Source: Fibrobacter succinogenes
GTDB taxonomy: Bacteria; Fibrobacterota; Fibrobacteria; Fibrobacterales; Fibrobacteraceae
Reading direction: 5' to 3'
Length of the DNA stretch: 33,891 bases
Assembly: GCA_902781185.1 (NCBI GenBank)
Contig: CACZII010000003.1
Coordinates: forward strand, 837 to 34,727
Positions 7,329-17,681 of this stretch are shown here, in pieces (positions within the stretch are counted from its first letter, which is position 1; each line of letters opens with the position of its first letter). The notes beneath the pieces are model-generated. The model was not told the origin of the DNA, ran no database searches, and saw nothing but the letters and a program-made list of their open reading frames with translations. The position numbers and the translations under genes are program-made.

Positions 7329-9626
7329 ATGAAAAACAGACGTTTTGCTTTTCTCGTGTTGGGGGTCGTGGCTGCTGGGTTGTCTTATGCCCATGCGGAC
7401 ATTTCGGGCACCGTGGTGGATAAGTCCAAGGCTCCCATTCACAATGCGGTTGTCAGCATAAAAGGAGCTTCGGCGGTTTTGCCTACAGAGCAGACGCTGT
7501 CCGGTACAGATGGAAAGTTCCTGTTCTCTGGAAAATACGGTTCGGAAGGGTCTTCCGTTTTACGCCCAATTTCTCCGTTCTTGACAGGAAAGTCTATCAA
7601 GGTGGAAATTTCCGATTTGAACGGGCGGATTCTGAAAAGAGGTTCTGTTGAAAATGTTGTCAACTCAAGTCAAGAAATAAAGGCGCTTTTGTCGGGATTG
7701 CCCCGCGGAATGTACCTGGTGGTGGCCAATAATGGCGGCAAAAGAAGCTTGCTCGGCAAGGCCAATGCCGATGGTGGCAGTTCCCGATACACCCAGATAA
7801 ATATGTCCTCTTTGTCCAAGGCTTCTGCGGCAAGCCAGATTCTTGTTGTCCGCAAGGCGGGATTCCTGCCCGAAACGTTGCAGGTAAGTGGCGACAAGGA
7901 TTATGGTTCCATCACTTTGAAAAGGGACCCTATTGAAGATCAAATTGACGAAATCATTGCGGGCATGACCACGGATGAAATGATTGCCCAGATGACGCAG
8001 CCAGAAGTAGGCATGGGTTGTGGAACCTATGCCTGTGGTTCTGCTCTTGAAGGCGGTGGCGGTTATACATCTACATTCTATAAGTCGGCCTGGGCTGAAA
8101 ATATTCCAGTGCTGTATGGCAAGGACAATGTTCATGGCATTGGCGATGTCTCTGGCGCGACGATTTTCCCCCATAACATCGGCCTTGGCGCCACCCGCGA
8201 TTCCGCGTTGGTTCGTAAGATAGGCAAGGCGGTTGCTGTCGAAATGTGGGCGGCCCACATTGACTATAACTTTGCGCCGGCGGTGACGGTTCCCAGGAAT
8301 GAAAAGTGGGGTAGAACTTACGAAGGTTTTGGCGAAAATCCGGAGTTGGTGGCAAGTATGGGAGCTGCCTATATCCGTGGCTTGCAGGGTGACCATTTTG
8401 ATGCGGAGTGGCGTATTCCGGCAACGGCCAAGCACTTTATTGGTGACGGTGCTACAAATGGTGGTGTAGACCGCGGTAATGCCACTTTGACGGACGAAGA
8501 AGTTAGAACTATCCTATTGCCTCCCTATATTGCGGCCGTTGAACAGGGTGTCCAAACGGTTATGGCCAGTTTTAACCAGATTAATGGGGTGCACCAGCAC
8601 GTGGATTCCCTACGGCTTACGGGAATACTCAAGGTTGAACTTGGCTTTGACGGATTTGTGATTGCGGACTGGGAAGGCATTGAAAATTCAAGGACTCCTG
8701 GCGCAACAGATGCCAGCAGTTATTCGGGAGGAACTACCGGTTCCTCGAAAGATGCTGTCAAGAAGGCTATTAATGCCGGTATCGATATGGCCATGGTACC
8801 GAGCTCTTCGGGTGGGTTTATCAGCAACATGAAATCCCTGCTTTCGTCCGGTGATGTTTCTTTGGATAGGGTCAAGGACGCTGTGCGCCGCATATTGCGT
8901 GTAAAGATCCGCGGTGGACGTATTGCCAACCCCAGTGGTCCATCAGCCTATGTGGGTAAGACGGAAAACATCGGTAGTGCAGAACATAGGGCCATTGCCC
9001 GCGAGGCGGTGCAGAAGAGCCTGGTAGTTTTGAAGAATGAAAAGGTTTTGCCATTGTCTAAGACTTCCAAGATTTACTTGACGGGAAATGCCTCCGCAAG
9101 TACGGGGATCCAATGCGGCGGCTGGACTCAGGGCTGGCAAGGTGGCGGTTCTATTCCTGGAGCGACTTCTATCAAGTCCGGATTCAATGAGGTGGCAAGT
9201 GGCGCAAGCGTCTCTTCTGCAAATGATGCCGAGATAATCGTGTATGCCATAGGTGAGTCTGCCTATGCAGAATGGTATGGAGACTTCAGTAATCTTTATT
9301 ACAGTGGAATATCTCTTGGTGGTTATAACGTAAGTTACCATGCCAACCAGATTAACACTTGGAAAAATTCCGGCAAGAAGGTGGTTGTGGTGTTCATTAC
9401 GGGCCGCCCGCTCCCGGTTACCGAGATTATTGAGGCTGCAGATGCCTTTGTGGTGGCTTGGCTGCCCGGTAGTGAAGGTGCCGGTGTGGCAGATGTGCTG
9501 TTTGGGGATGTAAAGCCAACGGGCAAGTTGCCCCATACATGGCCTAAAACTTTGGACCAGATACCCATCAATGACGGTGATGGCAAGGAAGGCCTGTTCC
9601 CCTACGGGTTCGGTCTAACGTATTAA
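7329..9626 (+). CDS. Secreted glycoside hydrolase family 3 beta-glucosidase-like enzyme
   Basis: 765 residues with a signal peptide (cleavage near AHA, about residue 23). Module 1 (about 24-70) resembles a carboxypeptidase-regulatory-like fold (ISGTVVDKSKAPIHNAVVSI). Module 2 (about 80-145) has ISDLNGRILKRG, then LSGLPRGMYLVV, and resembles a type 9 secretion sorting-domain fold. The GH3 N-terminal barrel starts at about 205; it has AKHFIGDGATNGGVDRG and the nucleophile Asp447 in VIADWEG. The C-terminal GH3 domain (about 560-765) has GESAYAEWYGD with the likely acid/base Glu648, and ends at the typical LFPYGFGLTY without a fibronectin domain. A GGAGG ribosome binding site precedes the ATG. 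It probably releases glucose from beta-glucans or cello-oligosaccharides outside the cytoplasm; the exact substrate cannot be read. Confidence 0.93.
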   Translation: MKNRRFAFLVLGVVAAGLSYAHADISGTVVDKSKAPIHNAVVSIKGASAVLPTEQTLSGTDGKFLFSGKYGSEGSSVLRPISPFLTGKSIKVEISDLNGRILKRGSVENVVNSSQEIKALLSGLPRGMYLVVANNGGKRSLLGKANADGGSSRYTQINMSSLSKASAASQILVVRKAGFLPETLQVSGDKDYGSITLKRDPIEDQIDEIIAGMTTDEMIAQMTQPEVGMGCGTYACGSALEGGGGYTSTFYKSAWAENIPVLYGKDNVHGIGDVSGATIFPHNIGLGATRDSALVRKIGKAVAVEMWAAHIDYNFAPAVTVPRNEKWGRTYEGFGENPELVASMGAAYIRGLQGDHFDAEWRIPATAKHFIGDGATNGGVDRGNATLTDEEVRTILLPPYIAAVEQGVQTVMASFNQINGVHQHVDSLRLTGILKVELGFDGFVIADWEGIENSRTPGATDASSYSGGTTGSSKDAVKKAINAGIDMAMVPSSSGGFISNMKSLLSSGDVSLDRVKDAVRRILRVKIRGGRIANPSGPSAYVGKTENIGSAEHRAIAREAVQKSLVVLKNEKVLPLSKTSKIYLTGNASASTGIQCGGWTQGWQGGGSIPGATSIKSGFNEVASGASVSSANDAEIIVYAIGESAYAEWYGDFSNLYYSGISLGGYNVSYHANQINTWKNSGKKVVVVFITGRPLPVTEIIEAADAFVVAWLPGSEGAGVADVLFGDVKPTGKLPHTWPKTLDQIPINDGDGKEGLFPYGFGLTY

Positions 9627-9662
9627 TTCTGTCACTCTGGATCCGAATACGCCGGGATTCAT

Positions 9663-9696
9663 AAAAGAAAAGCGGACCTTTGGTCCGCTTCTTTCA
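9663..9696. terminator. Bidirectional terminator between GH3 and pheS
   Basis: AAGCGGACC (9670-9678), loop TTT and GGTCCGCTT (9682-9690) form a perfect 9 bp stem. On the plus strand CTTTC follows; on the minus strand TTCTTTTAT follows. It can end both the GH3 and the convergent pheS transcripts. Confidence 0.85.
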
Positions 9697-9699
9697 TAT

Positions 9700-9743
9700 T
9701 GTCACCCTGGAGCGTAGCGATAGGGTCCACGGCACGAAGTGCC
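9700..9743. repeat. REP-like palindromic element downstream of pheS
   Basis: TGTCACCCTGGAGCG... contains ACCCT (9703-9707) pairing with AGGGT (9722-9726), and is followed by the hairpin GGCAC-GAA-GTGCC (9731-9743). A related TGTCACTCTGGA occurs at 9630-9641. Such TGTCA(C/T)CCTG elements are common dispersed intergenic repeats in bacteria; copies elsewhere in this genome are assumed, not seen. Confidence 0.45.
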
Positions 9744-9756
9744 GATCTCGCACTTC

Positions 9757-10779
9757 TTAGAACTGGCTCAGGAATCTCTGGTCGTTTGCGGTCAAGAGGC
9801 CGATTTCCGGGATAGCGTGGCGCAGCATGGCGATGCGGTCGAGACCGAAGCCGAAAGCAAAGCCCGTGTACTTCTCGGAATCGATGCCGCAGTTCTTGAA
9901 CACGTTCGGGTCCACAGAACCGCAACCGCCGATTTCCATCCAGCCGGTTCCCTTGCAGCGACGGCAACCCTTGCCACCGCAGAACACGCAGCTCACGTCC
10001 ATTTCGGCAGACGGCTCCGTGAAGGGGAAGAAGCTCGGGCGGAAGCGCGTCTTGACGCCTTCGCCGAACAGCTTGTTCATGAACACCTGGAGCACGCCCT
10101 TGAGGTCTGCAAAGCTGATGTTCTCGTCCACCACGAGGCCTTCGCACTGCTGGAACATCGGGGCGTGGGTCGCATCGTTGTCGACGCGGAACACGTGGCC
10201 CGGAGCAATCATGCGGAACGGCGGCTTGTGCGTTTCCATGTAGTGGATCTGCGTGCCGGAGGTATGCGTACGCAGCATCACCTTGTCGTCCACGTAGAAC
10301 GTGTCCTGCATGTCGCGGCTCGGGTGGTCAGGCGGCGTATTGAGAGCCTCGAAGTTGTACCAGTCCGTTTCGATGTCGCGACCGAAGTCCACCTCGAAAC
10401 CCATCTGGCTAAAGAAGTCGATAATCTCTTCACGCACGTCGTAAAGCGGATGCGTGCTGCCCGCCGGGATGCCTGCGCCCGGGAGCGTGGTATCTACAAA
10501 GCCGCTTTCCAGCTTCTTCTGGAGGGCAGCCTGGTTCGCGGTCTCGGTTGCCTTGTCGATGGCCTCGGAGACGGCGACCTTAAGTTCGTTCACGAGCTTG
10601 CCGTAAGCCGGACGTTCCTCGGCGCTGAGCGTGCCCATCTGCTTCATGAGGTCGGTGACGGCACCCTTCTTGCCCAGGTACTTCACGCGGAGGTTGTTGA
10701 CGGCTTCTTGGTTCGTAAGGTCGGTTTGCGCAAGTTCTGCGTCAAACGCCTGCTTCACATTGTTAATAGCTTCACTCAT
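9757..10779 (-). CDS. pheS: Phenylalanine-tRNA ligase alpha subunit (PheS)
   Basis: 340 residues from the ATG at 10779. A class II aminoacyl-tRNA synthetase subunit that charges tRNA-Phe with PheT as an alpha2beta2 enzyme. The N-terminal coiled coil (about 1-90, with LRVKYLGKKGAVTDLM) precedes the catalytic core: HPLYDVREEI, DTFYVDD, LRTHTSGTQIHYM (motif 2 region), FRVDNDATHAPMFQQ, RPSFFPFTEPSAEMDV, a zinc-type cluster CVFCGGKGCRRCKGTGW (about 265-281) and motif 3 GFAFGFGLDRIAMLRH. A GTG at 10788 is also in frame but overlaps the TATCTTTG promoter box, so ATG 10779 is preferred. pheT is not adjacent. Codon use is strongly biased, as expected for a highly expressed gene. Confidence 0.96.
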   Translation of the reverse strand: MSEAINNVKQAFDAELAQTDLTNQEAVNNLRVKYLGKKGAVTDLMKQMGTLSAEERPAYGKLVNELKVAVSEAIDKATETANQAALQKKLESGFVDTTLPGAGIPAGSTHPLYDVREEIIDFFSQMGFEVDFGRDIETDWYNFEALNTPPDHPSRDMQDTFYVDDKVMLRTHTSGTQIHYMETHKPPFRMIAPGHVFRVDNDATHAPMFQQCEGLVVDENISFADLKGVLQVFMNKLFGEGVKTRFRPSFFPFTEPSAEMDVSCVFCGGKGCRRCKGTGWMEIGGCGSVDPNVFKNCGIDSEKYTGFAFGFGLDRIAMLRHAIPEIGLLTANDQRFLSQF

Positions 10780-10787
10780 AGTGGACA

Positions 10788-10795
10788 CAAAGATA
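10788..10795 (-). promoter_or_regulatory. TATCTTTG promoter box of pheS
   Basis: An exact TAnnTTTG match on the minus strand, ending 8 nt before the pheS ATG. No Shine-Dalgarno lies between. No convincing -33 TTG is seen at the usual distance. Confidence 0.6.
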
Positions 10796-10854
10796 GAAAA
10801 AGTAGGAAGTAGAAAGTGATTAGTGGTTAGTAAACAGTGTTTGGTGTTGGGAAA

Positions 10855-11014
10855 GGGGGGAGGTCTCCCCCTCGCTTCTGCCCCATGTCATCCCCGCCCA
10901 TTCGACATGCTCAGGGCAGGCTCCGGCGGGGATCTCCTTGTGACATATGCTACCCCCTCTACGGGCGCTCAAACGCCGCGCTAGAGCCTGCCCCGGACTT
11001 GTTCCGGGGTAACG
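10855..11014. repeat. Cluster of palindromic intergenic (REP-like) elements
   Basis: This gene-poor stretch holds three hairpin-forming parts. A GGGGGA/TCCCCC hairpin lies at 10856-10871. A nested palindrome has outer arms ATGTCA and TGACAT and inner arms TCCCCGC and GCGGGGA (about 10885-10946), enclosing the phrase CATTCGACATGCTCAGGG. CCCCGGA-CTTGT-TCCGGGG lies at 10991-11009. The last one overlaps the 3' end of the neighbouring PNPOx-like gene. These resemble dispersed repeat families such as CCTTCGACAGGCTCAGGG. No gene is supported between 10796 and 10980. Confidence 0.6.
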
Positions 11015-11517
11015 CCTGGCTTCGCTTTCCCGGTGAAATTCGTACTCGTTATCTTGAATACGGTCACGGCAGCGGCCTGCTCGGACGTGAATTTGAATTT
11101 GTGCGGGGTAACGGGTTGCGAGGCGCCTGCGGCCTGCCGTTCCATCAAGAGCGAGAGTCCGCGGCATTTCTCGGCAATGTCTTCGACGACTTCTGCCTTG
11201 CCCTGCCCGACGACACTTGCATAAAAGCGTCCGCTCTTGCAATAATTGTCCTCATGAATCTCGATGCGGTTCTCGACGCACATGCTGAATGCGACATTCG
11301 GATTCTTGCGAATGCAGTTGAGTTTTTTGCCAACGTGCGCGCAGTGGAAATACAGTTCCAGAACGCCGCCCTCCAGGCTGAACCCGAATGACAGCGGAAT
11401 CACGTAGGGCATGCCTGCATCGGCATCGTCTGCCATCGCAACATGGCAGGTCGTGCACTGCTCAATAATATGCGCGATATTTTCGTCGCCTGTAATTCCC
11501 CTGTCTTTACGACGCAT
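10981..11517 (-). CDS. Pyridoxamine 5'-phosphate oxidase-fold flavoprotein (NimA/general-stress type)
   Basis: 178 residues. MRRKDRGITGDENIAHIIEQC, MPYVIPLSFGF, LYFHCAHVGKKLNCIRKNPNVAF and FYASVVGQGKAEVVED follow the split-barrel pattern of the PNPOx-like family that includes 5-nitroimidazole reductase NimA; these bind FMN or a related cofactor. The substrate is unknown. It starts 9 nt after the stop of the upstream beta-barrel gene, with AGGAA as a ribosome binding site, so it is co-transcribed. The last 16 or so codons, after STNFTGK, lie in a palindromic intergenic element and encode a tail not expected in the family. Family assignment is moderately secure. Confidence 0.78.
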   Translation of the reverse strand: MRRKDRGITGDENIAHIIEQCTTCHVAMADDADAGMPYVIPLSFGFSLEGGVLELYFHCAHVGKKLNCIRKNPNVAFSMCVENRIEIHEDNYCKSGRFYASVVGQGKAEVVEDIAEKCRGLSLLMERQAAGASQPVTPHKFKFTSEQAAAVTVFKITSTNFTGKAKPGVTPEQVRGRL

Positions 11518-11526
11518 TACAAGTTC

Positions 11527-12219
11527 CTAGAATACCCAGTAGTTCAAGCCGAATTTAAACGAAAGATCCTTGGCTCCGCTCAGGTCAATAAACCCGCCTT
11601 TGGAATCGGGATAAAGTTCGCTCAGGCCAAAGCCTACGCGAAAATCTAGTGCCAACTTGTCTATAACGAAATAGCCAGCACCTACGGCAATGCCAAAACC
11701 AAAGGATGTCTGTTCCACCTTTTCGGGAACGGAATGGTTGATTGTTCCGGTACCCGTTTTATTGGGCACTTTAGCCTTGAGGGAAACATCATGGCTCAAG
11801 TTGAGCCCAAGCTGCGGACCTATATAGGCGTAAAATTCCGGAGTGGCGACGGCACGCACCAACAGGGGGATTTCAACATTCATCTGCTTGAACTTGCGTT
11901 CTCCCAAATCGTCATCCTGGGAATAGTTGGCGTAACGAAACAATAGTTCCGGAGTAAACTGGAGTACTGGCGTAAGCACGATACGACCCATAGCGCCCCC
12001 TTCCAAATCGATGCCCCCCGGGTTCTCATCATTTTCGCCACCGGACCAGTCGTCTTCTAGGCCCCAAATCATGCCGTAACCCACGGCAAGTCGGGCGCCT
12101 ATGCCAAACATGGCAAGCTCTGTCGCCTGTTTCTTTTGATTTGTTGACTCGTCTTCCTGGGCTTGAACAAAAGTTGCCGCACATAGGATGGCGATAGCGA
12201 ACGCTAGAACTTTTTTCAT
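11527..12219 (-). CDS. Outer-membrane beta-barrel protein (porin-family fold)
   Basis: 230 residues with a signal peptide (cleavage after VQA, about residue 20). The mature protein has a short acidic linker, then strand-like segments (GIGARLAVGYGMIW, LTPVLQFTPELLFRYANY, KQMNVEIPLLVRAVA, FYAYIGPQLGLNL, SFGFGIAVGAGYFVID, LALDFRVGFGLSEL) and a terminal aromatic strand FGLNYWVF, as in outer-membrane beta-barrel domains. GAGGAG precedes the ATG by 6 nt. It lies between ispD (32 nt upstream) and the PNPOx-like gene (9 nt downstream), probably one transcript. No specific function can be assigned. Confidence 0.8.
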   Translation of the reverse strand: MKKVLAFAIAILCAATFVQAQEDESTNQKKQATELAMFGIGARLAVGYGMIWGLEDDWSGGENDENPGGIDLEGGAMGRIVLTPVLQFTPELLFRYANYSQDDDLGERKFKQMNVEIPLLVRAVATPEFYAYIGPQLGLNLSHDVSLKAKVPNKTGTGTINHSVPEKVEQTSFGFGIAVGAGYFVIDKLALDFRVGFGLSELYPDSKGGFIDLSGAKDLSFKFGLNYWVF

Positions 12220-12251
12220 TATTTTCTCCTCGTTAAACTTGAACTACAGAA

Positions 12252-15203
<2,952 letters not shown>

Positions 15204-15230
15204 TACTGAAAACGATTAATACCGCAAGCG

Positions 15231-17015
15231 TCAGCTATTGGTTTCCTGGCTGCCTTCGATAATCCACTTGCACAGCTCCTGGATTCCCTCGAAGTCGGGC
15301 AGGCTCTTGATAAAGTCTGGCGACTTGCACCGCTCTACAAAGCCGTTCCAGGCCCCTTCGTTTTTCGCCTTGATTCCCAGGTGCTCTTCGATGGCCCCGT
15401 GGGTCCAGACCCAGATTCCCTGGCTCCGGAGCTTGGCGTGGATGCTCCTGATGGGGCGTTCCGCTTCGGGCATGGAGGCCATCATGGAATAGGCCATAGA
15501 GGCGCTGATGTTGCTGTGCTTGCTTACGGGAAGTCCGTTGTTCAACCGCATGTGATGATGAAAAGCCAGTTCCCTGAACAGGTTCCGACAGAACTTTACG
15601 TCGGGGTCGTTTGCCTCTAGGAATCCATCACGGGTGGCGGTGGTGAAGGCGTAGTCCAAGTCTACGATTGCTCGCACCGGCATGTCCATGGCATTCAGCA
15701 CCTGCATACTTTTGCGGGTGTTGCTCACACCACCCTGACGCACCAGGGCGCATTTGATAAGGGCAAAAGATTTTCCCGTAATCCGTTCAAACAGGGCAGG
15801 GAGCACTCGCCATTCAGTCTTACCTTCGGTGAGCAATACATAATCTGCGAAGAGCAACTCATTGCTGTTACTCAAGCTGAACAGCATCTGTAGCTGGCTG
15901 GGAGCGTCCTGCACCACCTGATGCACGGCATCTTCGATACGCTTGCGCATGAAGGTGCCCCGTTCCTTGTTCTTACGGATAAGCAAGGAAGTACTCACGT
16001 CTTCGCTTGTGACCATCTGGGCGCTGTGGGTGGCGAATACAATTTGGTAACCTTCGTTGGAAAGGTTCTTCAGGGCCACACGCACCAGTTCCACCGCCTG
16101 GGGGTGCAAGAACAGTTCCGGCGAGTCTATCAGGAGCATGGTTCTGCTCAGGTAGTGGTTGTTGTGGTGTTTCTTGATTTCGGAAAGGTAGCGGACCAGG
16201 GCCATCTGGATAGCGCGCTGGCTTCCGGCGCCCATGCGGTTGATGTCACGCTCGAATCCGTCGTCTTCGTCGATGACCTTTAGGCTTGCTGTTTTGAGGA
16301 AGGTTTCCAGCGTGGGAATGGGTATATCCAGTTCTACGCGGACGCTGGGGAATAAGGGCTGCAATTTCTCGTTGACTTCACGGTCAAAAGACTTGATTTC
16401 GGCGGCTTGGTTCTCGCCTCCCGGTGAAAGCAGGTCGTTGAATTTCCCGATGATATCGTTAAATTCTCCACCGAATCTACGCTCCAGTGGCTTAAAAATT
16501 TCATGCAGAAGTTTGGTAAAGGCCTTGTTTCCTTCAAAATCCCAGATGGCGATGGGTTCGGGGAACATACGCTTGAAGGCGTGCTTGAAGTCGTCGCCCA
16601 CCCGCATCCAGCCCTTGCGGCTCCCGTTCTGTCGTTGCGGTGGTACCAGTGCCCACAGCTCCACGTTCTCTGGCGGGATTCCAGGCACCCGCTGGACCTT
16701 CTTTACCCGAAGGCTTTCACCATTCAGGAACGGTACGATTTCTTTGGCTTTTTCTTCGCCTAGGCGGTTCAGCACGGTCTCCGAAATGCCCTGGAAATGC
16801 CCTTCCACTTCTACCGGCTCATTGCTGTCGTCAAAGTACGAGACATCCAGTGAAAAAGGCGACAGGAGCCACCGGATTCCCATGAGGATGTTGGTCTTGC
16901 CCGCGTTGTTGTAGCCGATCAGGGCAGTCATGTTGTTCAGGGGAAAAGTCTGCCTGTGGATAGACCGCAGGTTGCAAATCGTAATCTCGGATAATCTTAA
17001 CGGCTGGGGCTGCAT
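15231..17015 (-). CDS. OLD-family ATP-dependent endonuclease (AAA ATPase plus TOPRIM)
   Basis: 594 residues from ATG 17015. The ABC/SMC-like ATPase has Walker A GYNNAGKT (34-41), a signature-like RMGAGSQRAIQMALVRYL, Walker B LLIDSPELFLHPQ (about 295-305) and a His switch FATHSAQM. The C-terminal TOPRIM has Glu397 in LLTEGKTEWR and Asp452/Asp454 in VDLDYA. This is the OLD nuclease architecture. A UvrD-like GajB partner is absent, so it looks like a stand-alone (class 1) OLD protein. Known OLD proteins nick or cleave DNA, and some act in phage defence; that role here is inferred. Earlier in-frame ATGs (17030, 17042) exist, but a TATATTCA box 4 nt before 17015 favours this start. Confidence 0.87.
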   Translation of the reverse strand: MQPQPLRLSEITICNLRSIHRQTFPLNNMTALIGYNNAGKTNILMGIRWLLSPFSLDVSYFDDSNEPVEVEGHFQGISETVLNRLGEEKAKEIVPFLNGESLRVKKVQRVPGIPPENVELWALVPPQRQNGSRKGWMRVGDDFKHAFKRMFPEPIAIWDFEGNKAFTKLLHEIFKPLERRFGGEFNDIIGKFNDLLSPGGENQAAEIKSFDREVNEKLQPLFPSVRVELDIPIPTLETFLKTASLKVIDEDDGFERDINRMGAGSQRAIQMALVRYLSEIKKHHNNHYLSRTMLLIDSPELFLHPQAVELVRVALKNLSNEGYQIVFATHSAQMVTSEDVSTSLLIRKNKERGTFMRKRIEDAVHQVVQDAPSQLQMLFSLSNSNELLFADYVLLTEGKTEWRVLPALFERITGKSFALIKCALVRQGGVSNTRKSMQVLNAMDMPVRAIVDLDYAFTTATRDGFLEANDPDVKFCRNLFRELAFHHHMRLNNGLPVSKHSNISASMAYSMMASMPEAERPIRSIHAKLRSQGIWVWTHGAIEEHLGIKAKNEGAWNGFVERCKSPDFIKSLPDFEGIQELCKWIIEGSQETNS

Positions 17016-17019
17016 ACCT

Positions 17020-17027
17020 TGAATATA
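17020..17027 (-). promoter_or_regulatory. TATATTCA box of the OLD-family gene
   Basis: On the minus strand TATATTCA is followed by AGGT and ATG (4 nt spacing), the same geometry as at nrdR, the PPTase gene and the gene at 30556. Confidence 0.4.
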
Positions 17028-17049
17028 CATTATTAGGGGCAAAAAATTC

Positions 17050-17057
17050 TACATTCT
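17050..17057 (+). promoter_or_regulatory. TACATTCT box of nrdR
   Basis: TAnnTT-type box 4 nt before the nrdR ATG. It is divergent from the OLD-family box within a 46 bp gap. No Shine-Dalgarno is present. Confidence 0.4.
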
Positions 17058-17061
17058 GGAT

Positions 17062-17505
17062 ATGATTTGTCCTTTCTGCAAGAATGACAACGACAAGGTA
17101 GTGGACAGCCGCGTCAGCGGCGATTCCATCAGGCGTCGTCGGGAATGTACGGCCTGCGGTCGCCGTTTTACTACCCGGGAGTATATCGAAATCCAACCGC
17201 TTATCGTGGTCAAGCGCAATGGTGACCGTGAACCCTTCCAGCGAGAAAAGCTCCTGGCGGGTATCGCCAACTCCTGCAAGAAACGTCCTGTGACCCAGGC
17301 CGCTATCGAAGAAGTTGCCTCCACTATCGAAAACAACCTGATTTCCAACGACAACCTGGAAGTGACCTACGACCAGATAGGGAACATGGTCATGCAGGAA
17401 CTCAAAAAGCTGGACCCTGTGGCCTACGTCCGATTCGCCTCCGTCTATCGCGAATTTAAGGAAGTGGGAGAGTTTGTGGACCAGATCAAGACTCTGGATA
17501 AGTAG
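17062..17505 (+). CDS. nrdR: Transcriptional repressor NrdR
   Basis: 147 residues, normal length. The N-terminal zinc ribbon has Cys3, Cys6, Cys29 and Cys32 (MICPFC and ECTACG) and the RRRREC basic patch. RRFTTRE links to the ATP-cone domain (about 46-140; VVKRNGDREPFQREKLLAGI). Family knowledge: NrdR senses ATP/dATP and represses ribonucleotide reductase genes at NrdR boxes. No nrd genes are in the window, so its targets lie elsewhere. The hairpin at 17534 can terminate its transcript. Confidence 0.97.
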   Translation: MICPFCKNDNDKVVDSRVSGDSIRRRRECTACGRRFTTREYIEIQPLIVVKRNGDREPFQREKLLAGIANSCKKRPVTQAAIEEVASTIENNLISNDNLEVTYDQIGNMVMQELKKLDPVAYVRFASVYREFKEVGEFVDQIKTLDK

Positions 17506-17533
17506 CCGTCATCTCCACAAAAGACAACAAAAA

Positions 17534-17560
17534 AAGCCTCGCCTAAGCGGGGCTTTCTCG
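17534..17560. terminator. Bidirectional terminator between nrdR and tRNA-Val
   Basis: AAGCCTCGC and GCGGGGCTT form a 9 bp stem (one G-U pair) with loop CTAA. On the minus strand, immediately after the tRNA, the stem runs into TTTTTTTG, a strong terminator. On the plus strand TTTCTC follows, so nrdR termination is weaker. Confidence 0.85.
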
Positions 17561-17634
<74 letters not shown>

Positions 17635-17648
17635 AATAAGGTAGCCCA

Positions 17649-17677
17649 ATAGTAGAAACTTGCCCCCCGTTTGTCAA
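17649..17677 (-). promoter_or_regulatory. Consensus sigma70-type promoter of tRNA-Val
   Basis: On the minus strand TTGACA (17677-17672), 17 nt spacer, TACTAT (17654-17649). The expected start is about 7 nt before the mature tRNA 5' end. The -35 box sits just after the stop codon of the upstream lipoprotein gene. Confidence 0.8.
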
Positions 17678-17681
17678 GGGG

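Noticed and set aside
10780-10788. GTG start for pheS
   Set aside because: The GTG overlaps the last base of the TATCTTTG box; ATG 10779 fits the promoter spacing seen at other genes.
9739-10812. A 357-codon frame on the plus strand across pheS
   Set aside because: Antisense shadow of pheS; no recognisable domain, composition typical of reverse-complement reading.
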